DNA of 64,000 nucleotides from Streptomyces formicae (GTDB lineage Bacteria; Actinomycetota; Actinomycetes; Streptomycetales; Streptomycetaceae): NCBI RefSeq assembly GCF_022647665.1, contig NZ_CP071872.1, positions 2,542,001 to 2,606,000 of the forward strand, read 5' to 3'. Shown piece by piece: positions 54,805 to 62,320 of this stretch (position 1 is its first letter; each line of letters starts with the position of its first letter). The notes under the pieces were generated by a model. It saw only the letters and a program-made list of their open reading frames with translations, ran no database searches and was not told where the DNA came from. The position numbers and the translations under genes were made by a program.

Positions 54805-56228
54805 GAGCGGGCCTCCTTGTCGGGGAGGGCCGTCGCGTCGTCGTCCGGGAGGGCGGACGCGGCGTCGTCCGGGAGAGCCGACGTGTCCTTGTCCGGGAGG
54901 GTCGTCGCGTTGTCGTCCGGGTGAGCGGACGCGCCCGCGGCCAGGAGGGCGAACGCGTCCGTGAAGAAGCCGGGGCCGCCGAAGTTGCCGGACTTGAGCG
55001 TGATGTGGAGCGTGTCACCGTCGGGCAGGACCGCCGCGCACCACGGCACACCGGGGTCGATCTGCGGTCCGATCCGGAGCCCGGTGACGCCGAGCTCCTG
55101 GACGACCGCGCCCGAGGTCTCACCGCCCGCGACGACGAGCCGGCGGACACCGCGCTCCACGAGTCCCCGCGCGACGCGGGCCAGCGTCCGTTCCACGAGC
55201 TCACCGGCCTCGGCGGCGCCGAGCCGGCCCTGGACAGTGCGGACCGTGTCGGGTGCCTCGGTGGAGTGGACGAGGACCGGCCCGTTGGCCAGGTGCGATT
55301 CGGCGAAGGCCAGGGCCTGGCCGGCCACGTCCTCGCCTGCCGCGATACGCAACGGGTCCACGCTGAACGCGGGCCGGCCCGTGCGCAGGAACTCCCGGAC
55401 CTGGCGGTTGGTGGCGGCGGACACCGAACCGGAGACAACGGCCGCGTGGCCGCCGGGCGGTGGCAGCTTCGCCGCGGCGCTGGACGGCTCGAACCCCCAG
55501 TTCGCGGGCAGGCCGATCGCCAGGCCCGAACCCGCGGTCACCAGGGGCAGACCCTGGACCGCGGCCCCCAGGCGTACGAGATCGTCGTTGGAGACGGCGT
55601 CGACGACGGCGAGCCCGAAGCCGTCCTCGCGCAGGTCGTCGATACGGGCCCGGATCGCCTCGGCCCCGGCGGCGACCGCGGTGTGGTCGATGAGGCCGAC
55701 CGTCCGCTCCGTCTGCGCACCGAGGACGGCGACCAGGTTGGAATCGGTCATGGGCGTGAGCGGGTGGTGGCGCATTCCGCTCTCGCTCAACAGCACGTCG
55801 CCGACGAAGAGATGGCCCTTGAAGACCGTGCGTCCGTTGTCGGGGAAGGCAGGGGTCGCGACGGTGAAGCCGGTGCCCAACGCGTCCATCAGCGCCTCGG
55901 TGACCGGCCCGATGTTGCCGGCCGGCGTCGAGTCGAAGGTGGAGCAGTACTTGAAGTAGATCTGCGCGGCCCCCGCGGAACGCAGCCAGGCGAGCGCGCG
56001 GAGCGACGCCTCGACGGCGTCGGCTGCGGGGACGGTCCGCGACTTCAGCGCGATGACGACGGCGTCCGCGTCCACCACTTGGGCCGCGCCCACGACGTGC
56101 GCCGCGCCGACACCGGCAGGCGGTACGTCGATCAGCTGGACGACCCGCATGCCCGCGCGCACCAGGTTGTTGGCCAGGTCCGTGGCGCCGGTGAAATCGT
56201 CGGCGATGCACCCGAGTCGGATACCCAT
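54801..56228 (-). CDS. otnK: 3-oxo-tetronate 4-kinase (DUF1537 four-carbon acid sugar kinase)
   Basis: A 475-residue kinase. The N-terminal SBD domain begins LGCIADDFTGATDLANNLVRAG, the family signature, with FKYCSTFDSTPAGNIGPV and PAFPDNGRTVFKGHLFV following. The C-terminal NBD domain has VVAGGETSGAVVQELGV and ITLKSGNFGGPGFFTDA near the ATP site. The last 35 or so residues are four imperfect ALPDD/ALPDK repeats (54815-54935) beyond the normal end of the family. ATG 56228 lies 1 bp after the ltnD stop. Confidence 0.9.
   Translation of the reverse strand: MGIRLGCIADDFTGATDLANNLVRAGMRVVQLIDVPPAGVGAAHVVGAAQVVDADAVVIALKSRTVPAADAVEASLRALAWLRSAGAAQIYFKYCSTFDSTPAGNIGPVTEALMDALGTGFTVATPAFPDNGRTVFKGHLFVGDVLLSESGMRHHPLTPMTDSNLVAVLGAQTERTVGLIDHTAVAAGAEAIRARIDDLREDGFGLAVVDAVSNDDLVRLGAAVQGLPLVTAGSGLAIGLPANWGFEPSSAAAKLPPPGGHAAVVSGSVSAATNRQVREFLRTGRPAFSVDPLRIAAGEDVAGQALAFAESHLANGPVLVHSTEAPDTVRTVQGRLGAAEAGELVERTLARVARGLVERGVRRLVVAGGETSGAVVQELGVTGLRIGPQIDPGVPWCAAVLPDGDTLHITLKSGNFGGPGFFTDAFALLAAGASAHPDDNATTLPDKDTSALPDDAASALPDDDATALPDKEARS
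54815..54935. repeat. Imperfect 30-33-bp repeats encoding the OtnK tail
   Basis: GTCGTCCGGGAGGGC- and CTTGTCCGGGAGGGC-like units occur about four to five times and extend the kinase by an acidic tail. They end a few bases before the otnC start. Confidence 0.75.
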
Positions 56229-56229
56229 G

Positions 56230-57156
56230 TCAGACCTCCGCCGGCTTCTCGGGCAGGTCGATTCCCGGGAAGATCTTGATGACCGCGCTGTCGTCCTCGG
56301 CTCCCAGACCGGACGCCGACGCCTGGAGGAACATCTGGTGGGCGGTGGCCGCGAGGGGGAGCGGGAACCTCTCCGGCCGTGCGGAGTCGAGCACGATCCC
56401 GAGGTCCTTGACGAAGATGTCGACCGCGGAGAGGGGCGTGTAGTCACCGGCGAGCACATGCGCCATGCGGTTCTCGAACATCCAGGAGTTGCCGGCGCTG
56501 TGCGTGATGACCTCGTACAGCGCCTCGGCGGGAACGCCGGTCTTGATGCCCAGCGCCATCGCCTCGGCCGCCGCGGCGATGTGCACGCCCGCGAGCAGCT
56601 GGTTCACGACCTTGACCTTCGAGCCGAGTCCCGCGCGGTCACCCAGCCGGTAGACGGTGCTGCTCATGGCGTCGAGCACCGGGTCGGCCAGCGCGTACGC
56701 GGCGGCGGAGCCCGAGGTCATCATGGTGAGTTCGCCGGCCGCCGCACGCGCGGCGCCACCGGAGATGGGGGCGTCCAGACAGAGCACGTCCCGTTCGGCC
56801 AGGCGCCGTTCGAGCTCGGCGGACCAACTGGGGTCGACCGTGGAGCACATGACGAAGACGGCGCCCGGGCGGAGCCGGCCGGCGGCCCCGTCGGCGCCGA
56901 ACAGCACCGACTCGACCTGCGCCGCGTTGACCACCACGCCGACCAGGACGTCCACCTCGGCCGCCAGTCGGCCGGCGGTGTCGAACGCCGTGCCGCCGTC
57001 ACGGGCGAAGTCCGCGGCCACCTCGGGCCGCAGGTCGTGGACGCCCACGTCGTAGCCCGCGTTGCGCAGGCTGCGGGCCATGCCGAGGCCCATGGCCCCG
57101 AGTCCCACCACGCCCACGCGCGGCCGCGCCGGCCTGTCCTGGTCGTTCATGCGCAT
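56230..57156 (-). CDS. ltnD: L-threonate dehydrogenase (3-hydroxyisobutyrate dehydrogenase family)
   Basis: A 308-residue beta-hydroxyacid dehydrogenase. The nucleotide motif is VGVVGLGAMGLGMARSL near residue 15, the substrate motif APISGGAARAAAGELT near 125 and the catalytic Lys in GSKVKVVNQLLAGVH near 177. LtnD oxidises L-threonate at C3 to the 3-oxo acid that OtnK phosphorylates. It is the first gene of the operon. The start is ATG 57156 or 57150. Upstream, a palindrome lies at 57276-57290. Confidence 0.88.
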   Translation of the reverse strand: MRMNDQDRPARPRVGVVGLGAMGLGMARSLRNAGYDVGVHDLRPEVAADFARDGGTAFDTAGRLAAEVDVLVGVVVNAAQVESVLFGADGAAGRLRPGAVFVMCSTVDPSWSAELERRLAERDVLCLDAPISGGAARAAAGELTMMTSGSAAAYALADPVLDAMSSTVYRLGDRAGLGSKVKVVNQLLAGVHIAAAAEAMALGIKTGVPAEALYEVITHSAGNSWMFENRMAHVLAGDYTPLSAVDIFVKDLGIVLDSARPERFPLPLAATAHQMFLQASASGLGAEDDSAVIKIFPGIDLPEKPAEV

Positions 57157-57169
57157 CCTCGTCTCGCTG

Positions 57170-57240
57170 TGCTGTCTCGCTGTGCCGTTCCGGTACGTCG
57201 GTCGGGTACGTCCGTCCGGTACGTCCGCCGGGCGGCCCCG
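57170..57240. repeat. Tandem repeats in the ltnD leader region
   Basis: TCTCGCTGTGC occurs twice, followed by three GGTACGTCCG-like units of 10-14 bp. They lie between the ltnD start and the operator candidate. Confidence 0.65.
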
Positions 57241-57275
57241 GGGGCGTGGCCGGCGCGTGTTCCGTGCGGCGATCG

Positions 57276-57290
57276 GGTCATATGATGACC
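57276..57290. promoter_or_regulatory. Operator candidate of the C4 sugar acid operon
   Basis: GGTCATATGATGACC is a perfect 6-3-6 palindrome 120 bp upstream of ltnD in a locally AT-richer spot. Its size and GGTC/GACC arms fit FadR-type GntR sites, and the operon encodes such a regulator. Binding is inferred. Confidence 0.6.
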
Positions 57291-57383
57291 TGAGGATGTG
57301 ATGCGGCGCACTGTGGCGTCCGTCACACAGGGTGGGTCCCCGAGCTCTCGCGGCGGGGGCCGGGCGCTGCGGGAGCGCGAGTT

Positions 57384-57410
57384 GGGGGCGGCCCGCAGAG
57401 GGCCGCCCCC
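57384..57410 (-). terminator. Terminator of the bL37-like gene
   Basis: GGGGGCGGCCC (57384-57394) pairs perfectly with GGGCCGCCCCC (57400-57410) around five bases, 11 bp after the bL37-like stop on the minus strand. The 11-bp G/C stem is strong. Confidence 0.75.
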
Positions 57411-57421
57411 CCCACGGGGGT

Positions 57422-57499
57422 TCAGCGCTGGCCGGCCTTGCGGCCGTGGTTCGCCTTCTTCTTGCGGCGGGCCTTCTTCTTGCGTGCGCGCTTCGACAT
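57422..57499 (-). CDS. Very small basic protein, ribosomal protein bL37-like
   Basis: A 25-residue frame from ATG 57499 to TGA 57422, too short for most gene callers. It encodes MSKRARKKKARRKKK followed by ANHGRKAGQR; sixteen of 25 residues are Lys, Arg or His. The actinobacterial 50S protein bL37 is of this size, is equally basic and carries a KxNHG-R motif. Codons are Streptomyces-like (CGC, AAG, GCC, GGC). The ribosome site is weak (GAAGGGA about 13 bases upstream). A strong terminator follows, and the SDR gene lies 17 bp upstream in the same direction. It may be a paralogue of the main ribosomal copy. Confidence 0.65.
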   Translation of the reverse strand: MSKRARKKKARRKKKANHGRKAGQR

Positions 57500-57516
57500 G
57501 GAGGTGCTGTGTCCCT

Positions 57517-58326
57517 TCAGGTGGTGTGGCGGACGAGGACGTCGGCGAGCTTGTTGAGGCGTTTGACGGTGCGGTCGTCGGTCGCGCCGGGTGCCGGGTC
57601 CACGCGCTGGTCGCGGTCGTAGTAGGCGCCGTTGACGATCTCGGTGGCCGGGTCGCAGAGCCGCACGATGCGGGCGGCGCCGTCGGCGGGCGACGCGCCC
57701 TCGTGGCCGTAGAGCGGGAGCAGACCGGTGGCGCAGATGCCGGGGTGGACGGATACGGCGGCCACGCGCGGGTCGGCGGCGAAGACGGTGAGGGCCAACT
57801 GCGACTGGGCGTAGGCAGCGAGCCGCGAGTAGCGGCGGGCGCGGTTCGGGTCGCTCCACTGGATCGAGCCGGTGCGGTGCAGCGAGGACGACACGTTGAT
57901 GACGCGGCCGCCCGGCTCGCTGGTGAGGGCCTGCTCCAGGAGGTTGGTGAGCAGGTAGTGGGCGAGGAAGTTGACCTGGAAGGCGATCTCGTTGCCGTCC
58001 TCGGTGATGGTGTGGCGCTCCGGGGCGGCCATGCCCGCGTTGTTCACGAGCACGTCCAGGTGTGGGTGTTCGGCGACGATCCGGGCGGCCATCGCCTCGA
58101 CCTCCTCCAGCCGGGCGAAGTCCGCGGCGTACGCGCACAGGCGGGCCGCGTCGATCCCGGCGGTCGCGACGAGCGCGTCGACCGCCGTCCGGCCCTCCTC
58201 GGCGGTGCGGCCGTGGACGAGGACGGTCGCGCCGCGCTCGGCCAGCTGCCTGGCGGTCTCGAAGCCGATGCCGGAGGTGGCTCCGGTCACCAGGACCGTA
58301 CGGGACGAAAAGTCTGATGCAGGCAT
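57517..58326 (-). CDS. SDR-family NAD(P)-dependent oxidoreductase
   Basis: A 269-residue short-chain dehydrogenase. Motifs: TGATSGIG near residue 15, NNAG near 93, the Ser in INVSSSLHRTG and, where YxxxK is expected, YAQSQLALTVF: the tyrosine is there but the lysine is replaced by Gln. Loss of this lysine suggests reduced or altered activity. The substrate is unknown. It starts at ATG 58326 with GGAAGA upstream, and the bL37-like gene follows 17 bp after its stop. Confidence 0.82.
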   Translation of the reverse strand: MPASDFSSRTVLVTGATSGIGFETARQLAERGATVLVHGRTAEEGRTAVDALVATAGIDAARLCAYAADFARLEEVEAMAARIVAEHPHLDVLVNNAGMAAPERHTITEDGNEIAFQVNFLAHYLLTNLLEQALTSEPGGRVINVSSSLHRTGSIQWSDPNRARRYSRLAAYAQSQLALTVFAADPRVAAVSVHPGICATGLLPLYGHEGASPADGAARIVRLCDPATEIVNGAYYDRDQRVDPAPGATDDRTVKRLNKLADVLVRHTT

Positions 58327-58741
58327 GGTCTTCCATGGATGAGGGCATGCCTCGGCGCCCGACAATGAGCAATGAGCGACGAGGGCGTGCGGCTACGAAA
58401 GAGGGGCGCCGGACCAGGTCACGGCGCCCCGAGGGCTACGGAATGCGCGTCAGCGGGGGACGGGCGTTTCCGGGCAGCGGGGCACACGACGGGGCGCCGG
58501 ATTCGGCGGCCGGTCGAGAAGGAGCCACTCGCTGTTCACAACGCCCATCGAACCCACGGGAATCCACCGCTTCAAGCGTGCCCGCCGTTCCCTGACACAC
58601 CTCTGACGCGCCGCCCCGTCCGTAACGCGGTCCCCGTCCCCGTCCCCGTCCCCGACCGGGGCCCGGGACGCGGGGACGGCACCCGTAACTCGACACTCGG
58701 GTCGAGGAGTTGACCGGCCGGGTGGCACCGGTACCGAGGGG
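58327..58741. other. 415-bp gap with a CCCCGT microsatellite
   Basis: The gap separates the SDR start from the corA stop. It holds a run of CCCCGT units at 58629-58656 and otherwise no supported gene. The SDR promoter must lie near its left end. Confidence 0.6.
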
Positions 58742-59929
58742 CTACAGCCAGTCGCGGCGTTTGAAGACGATGTACAGCGTGACGCACACCAGGACCATCA
58801 AGGTCAGCGAGAAGGGGTAGCCGAGGACCCAGTTGAGCTCCGGCATGTGGTTGAAGTTCATGCCGTAGACCGTGCCGATGAGGGTGGGGGCGAAGAGGAT
58901 GGCCGCCCAGCTGGAGACCTTCTTGATCTCGTCGTTCTGGGCGTGGCCGGCCTCGGCCAGCATCTTCATCTCCTCGTTCTGGGCCTGGTTCACGAGGGTG
59001 GCGTTGACCGTGAGGATGTCGGTGAGCATCTGGCGGAAGCCGTTCACGCGCTCGACCACCGTCGTGTCGTGGTCCGCCACGTCCCGCAGGTAGCGCTGGA
59101 GCTCCTCGTCGGTGCCGTACTTCTCGAAGCCGGCCTCGAGGCCGGTCATGATCGTCAGGAGCGGCCGGGTCGCCCGCTGGAACTCGACGACCTCGCGGGA
59201 GAGCTCGTAGATGCGCCGGGAGACCTTCGGGTCGCCGCCGAAGACCTCGGTCTCGATCTCGTCGATGTCGTGCTGGAGGCCGGCGACCACGGGCGCGTAG
59301 CCGTCGACGACCGCGTCGAGGATCGCGTAGAGCACCGCTTCCGGGCCGAGTGCGAGGAGCTCGGGGTCGTCCTCCAGCCGTTTGCGTACGACCGCCAGGT
59401 CCGGGGCCTGGCTGTGCCGCACGGTCAGGACGAAGCCCGGGCCGACGAAGATGTGGAGCTCCCCGAAGTCCACCTCCTCGGTCTCGTCGATGTACCGGGC
59501 CGCGCGCAGGACGACGAAGAGCGTGTCCCCGTACCGTTCCAGCTTCGGCCGCTGGTGGGCGACGATCGCGTCCTCCACGGCGAGCTCATGGAGGCCGAAC
59601 TGCTCGGCCGCCTCCCACAGCTGCGCGGCCGAGGGGCGGTAGAGCCCGATCCAGGCCATCGTGCCGGGCTCGCCCGGCAGCCGCTCGTAGATCTCGGCCA
59701 GCGTCGAGGGCGTCTCGATGCGCCGCCCGTGGCGGTAGATCGCCGCGTCCACCACGCTGCGAGCCAGGGGGGAGGGGGGCGGCTCCTGGTCCGCCCGCGG
59801 GTCCATCGAGTGCTCGGGCGCCGGGCCGCTGCCGTTGCCGTTGCCGCTTCCGGCGCCGCTCGCGGCGGCCGGGCGCAACGGCCACTTGCCCGCTCGTGCG
59901 CGAGCCGCGCGTGCACGCCAGTCGGACAT
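58742..59929 (-). CDS. corA: CorA-family magnesium/cobalt transporter
   Basis: A 395-residue channel-type Mg2+ (Co2+, Ni2+) transporter of the cytoplasmic membrane. The soluble N-terminal domain runs to about residue 330 and includes the long stalk helix (VNATLVNQAQNEEMKMLAEA). Two C-terminal membrane helices follow, with the signature YGMNFNHMPEL at the end of the first and the basic tail FKRRDWL. A Gly/Asn/Ser-rich leader of about 40 residues precedes the conserved part. ATG 59929 (MSDWRAR) was chosen over the upstream frame start at 59956. Genes on either side are unrelated. Confidence 0.92.
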   Translation of the reverse strand: MSDWRARAARARAGKWPLRPAAASGAGSGNGNGSGPAPEHSMDPRADQEPPPSPLARSVVDAAIYRHGRRIETPSTLAEIYERLPGEPGTMAWIGLYRPSAAQLWEAAEQFGLHELAVEDAIVAHQRPKLERYGDTLFVVLRAARYIDETEEVDFGELHIFVGPGFVLTVRHSQAPDLAVVRKRLEDDPELLALGPEAVLYAILDAVVDGYAPVVAGLQHDIDEIETEVFGGDPKVSRRIYELSREVVEFQRATRPLLTIMTGLEAGFEKYGTDEELQRYLRDVADHDTTVVERVNGFRQMLTDILTVNATLVNQAQNEEMKMLAEAGHAQNDEIKKVSSWAAILFAPTLIGTVYGMNFNHMPELNWVLGYPFSLTLMVLVCVTLYIVFKRRDWL

Positions 59930-60208
59930 GGCTCGAACCTCCCAGGACCAGCTCACTTCAGCCTATGACGGACCGGCCGGGCGGCGCGTCGGACCGCTGC
60001 GGACCACTCTGCGCCCGGCTCGGCGGCCCGCCTCGGCCCGGCTCGGCGGCCCGGCGACCGCGACCCTGCGGCCCTGTGGACCAGCCGGAACGCAAGAGCG
60101 TCGGCAAGTCATACCGAAGTGTGACGGAGCTCCCATTCGCTGATCCTGGCACCCCTGTCACCTGGGCGCATGTCGTGCGCAGGGTGGATGTCAGTGGGAT
60201 GCGCAGGG

Positions 60209-60430
60209 TTATGACAGTGGCGGCGCAGAGTCCGTGTCAGCAGGTACTGGCGGCTCGGGAAGCATCCGCAAGCTGTAGAGCACGTTGTCGTGGAAGCGGT
60301 CGATGATGTCCCCGCGGGTGACCATCTCGGCGGCGGCGAGGTCCTCGAGGGCTTGGCGCTGGGCGGCGTCGTGGGGGTCGATTCCTCCGTCGACCCAGAC
60401 ACGGAGGAGGTCGACGTCGATGCGCTCCAC
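60209..60430 (-). CDS. Small hypothetical protein
   Basis: A frame of about 73 residues from GTG 60430; ATG 60511 is an alternative start. The middle (QRQALEDLAAAEMVTRGDII followed by DRFHDNVLYSLRML) is helical and has an even mix of charges as in real proteins, with good third-position GC. No family is recognised. The 279 bp between it and corA contain only C/G-rich short repeats near 60010-60055. Confidence 0.45.
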   Translation of the reverse strand: MERIDVDLLRVWVDGGIDPHDAAQRQALEDLAAAEMVTRGDIIDRFHDNVLYSLRMLPEPPVPADTDSAPPLS

Positions 60431-60755
60431 GGGGAGCAACCGCGTACTCAAGGACGGCGTCGCCGTGCTCCTGGTGCTCGTCGTCGGACCGGTGCCCAGC
60501 GGGCGGCGCATGGTGCTCGTGCGGGAAGTCTGCCGTGCCCGCTGACGGTCATATACAAGGTGAGAGCGCGCAGCGTGAAGGCTTGGCGGGTATGCCTATC
60601 ATCCCAACCAGGTACGATTTTGCGCCGCATATCAGCTTGTTCCGGACATGCGCCTTTCTTCTGGCTCTCTCCCGACATCCCGCTGCAACGATGCGTACAC
60701 GGTCAACCACGCGTTGCCCATTAGTTTGCCCGTCGGCGGATGAGGAGTCTGATAG
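60431..60755. other. AT-richer gap before the aerolysin-like gene
   Basis: From about 60540 the base composition falls well below the window average, and codon-like periodicity is absent in all frames. I see no gene. A ribosome site (GAGGAG) at the end belongs to the next gene. The change in composition suggests a different origin for this gap and perhaps the gene after it. Confidence 0.5.
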
Positions 60756-61523
60756 ATGCCCTTGCTGGAGCGGAGCCCCAACAACGCGAGCGTGGACGCG
60801 GTCCTGCGACAATTTGAGGTCAACCCGGCGACTGTGGGTAGCCTGCCGCTCATCGACCCGAACCACATCGACCCCAGCCAATGGGCGGTCTTGACCGACC
60901 TCCTCCCCCTCATGGGCTGGGGCGTCATCGGCCGCTACAGGACGATGTCCTACGACTTCGGCCCTCCCAGGGGCCTCGGGCGAGCCGTGGCCAACACCCT
61001 GTCCAATCCGGTCAGCCGGGAGATCGGCGGGGAGGAGACCATCGGGACCGAGACCACCTTCTCCATCTCCTCGACCGTCGAGGCCGGGTTCTTCGACATG
61101 GTGAAGGCGTCGGTCACCAGTTCCTTCTCTCAGACCTGGAGCAGCTCGACAACGTTCAAGGACTACCTGACGATTCCCATCCCGCCCGGTTACATGTCGT
61201 GGCTGGAGCTCAGGCCGGTCATGCGCTGGCTCAGCGGCCACTTCGTGCACGTGAGGAACCACTGGAACGGCGGCCGGGTCCGTACGCGGTTCTCCGGGGA
61301 CGTCGTCGCCCCCGGGTTGGAGGGCACCCTTCAGGACGTCATCGTCCTCCGCGAGGCCCCTATCCCCCAGGCGCAGGCGGAGGTGCTGAAGGCGGCCGCG
61401 AACAGGTCGGATGCCCTGCAGGAGAGCGACGGGGCCATCATGCTGCCCGCCTCCTTCGCCGCCCTGGAATGGGGCGAGCACGCCAACAGCACCGACGTTA
61501 CCGACAAGGTCCGAGCCAGGTAG
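60756..61523 (+). CDS. Orphan protein resembling aerolysin-type beta pore formers
   Basis: A 255-residue protein with no signal peptide. Residues about 88-165 show the pattern of the aerolysin/ETX-MTX2 pore module: a Ser/Thr-rich alternating stretch (TETTFSISSTVEAGFFDMVKASVTSSF, quoted in part as TETTFSISSTVEAGF), then SQTWSSSTTFKDYLTIPIPPG, then a strand pair ending MRWLSGHFVHVR. In this family such a segment forms the membrane-inserting hairpin. The flanking regions are not recognised. The fold call rests on pattern, not on a close homologue. The gene stands alone with its own terminator. Confidence 0.5.
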   Translation: MPLLERSPNNASVDAVLRQFEVNPATVGSLPLIDPNHIDPSQWAVLTDLLPLMGWGVIGRYRTMSYDFGPPRGLGRAVANTLSNPVSREIGGEETIGTETTFSISSTVEAGFFDMVKASVTSSFSQTWSSSTTFKDYLTIPIPPGYMSWLELRPVMRWLSGHFVHVRNHWNGGRVRTRFSGDVVAPGLEGTLQDVIVLREAPIPQAQAEVLKAAANRSDALQESDGAIMLPASFAALEWGEHANSTDVTDKVRAR

Positions 61524-61597
61524 TCACCGCACGGCTCCGGCCATCCCGTACCACCCACACCTCCATCACAAGCCGCGCGTGATGCGCGACCGGGTGT

Positions 61598-61630
61598 GTG
61601 AAGCCCCGCCACACCGTGGCGGGGCTTCAC
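61598..61630 (+). terminator. Strong intrinsic-type terminator after the aerolysin-like gene
   Basis: GTGAAGCCCCGCCAC (61598-61612) and GTGGCGGGGCTTCAC (61616-61630) form a perfect 15-bp stem with a three-base loop, 75 bp after the stop. Confidence 0.85.
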
Positions 61631-61860
61631 TGTGATCCGGGGGCTCATCGCGGGTGGCGCCGACAGGGCAGCGTGATCACGGTCAGCGCCTCGGGTGAAA
61701 GCGGTCCGTCGGGTCCAGAACATGAATCAGCGGACCCACGCTCAGTGACACAGACTCTGCGCCTCACTGACATCTACTCTGCGCCCGACAGCGCACGCGG
61801 CGTCGCCCGCCACCAGGGCGGAAGGAGAAGGCGCGCCGAACCGGCGCGGGCTGGACCGCC

Positions 61861-61885
61861 CATTTGTGTAGTAGCGCAACAAATG
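61861..61885. promoter_or_regulatory. AT-rich inverted repeat upstream of the leader ORF
   Basis: CATTTGT and ACAAATG form 7-bp arms around an 11-base spacer in otherwise GC-rich DNA, 120 bp before the small leader ORF. Its size and setting fit a regulator site; no regulator gene is adjacent. Confidence 0.45.
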
Positions 61886-62006
61886 CCACACTCGTGGAGT
61901 CGGCCGCCGCACTCGCGTGCAGGCACGGATGCCCATCACGCGGCACCTCACGGCCCTCACGGCAACGACACGTCACAGCGACGACACCTCACGGAAGGAG
62001 GCAGCC

Positions 62007-62054
62007 ATGGACGCCGATCCTCCCAGTGCCCGCTGCCTCCTCGGCAGCCGCTGA
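62007..62054 (+). CDS. Possible 15-residue leader peptide
   Basis: ATG 62007 is preceded at ideal spacing by AGGAGG (61996-62001) and opens a frame of MDADPPSARCLLGSR, then TGA. Such a strong ribosome site has no other start to serve. Short leader peptides with a Cys or Arg codon run precede several sulfur and metal transport operons in Streptomyces. The frame lies 266 bp before the ABC permease gene. Translation and any control role are inferred. Confidence 0.45.
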   Translation: MDADPPSARCLLGSR

Positions 62055-62104
62055 CGAATCCCTCGCTCGGTCCCCATCCACGCCCGCCGGCACGGATGGC
62101 ACCC

Positions 62105-62125
62105 AGGGGTGTCCGGTGGATCTTG
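62105..62125 (+). repeat. Solo mobile-element end upstream of the ABC permease
   Basis: GGGGTGTCCGGTGGATCTTG matches the left end of the 49392-49603 insertion over 20 bases and then diverges. No right end is found. It is followed by short CCGTAC repeats at 62165-62220. Confidence 0.65.
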
Positions 62126-62164
62126 GCTTGACCAGCCCAGTACGCCGCCGCTTCATGCCCTTCC

Positions 62165-62220
62165 CCGTACTTCCCGTACGCCGCGTACCTTCCCGTACGC
62201 CGCGTACTCCCGTACTCCCA
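62165..62220. repeat. CCGTACGCCGCGTAC short repeats
   Basis: TTCCCGTAC and GCCGCGTAC units alternate about three times. They lie 100 bp upstream of the permease start and encode nothing recognisable. Confidence 0.6.
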
Positions 62221-62320
62221 CACCGGCCCGCGTCCCCGGGCCCGCCCGCCGCTGCCCTCCGCCAGGGCCGGACCGGGTGCGGTGCCTCGGCTGCGACCGG
62301 TGTGGGCGGAGGTCCACGTG

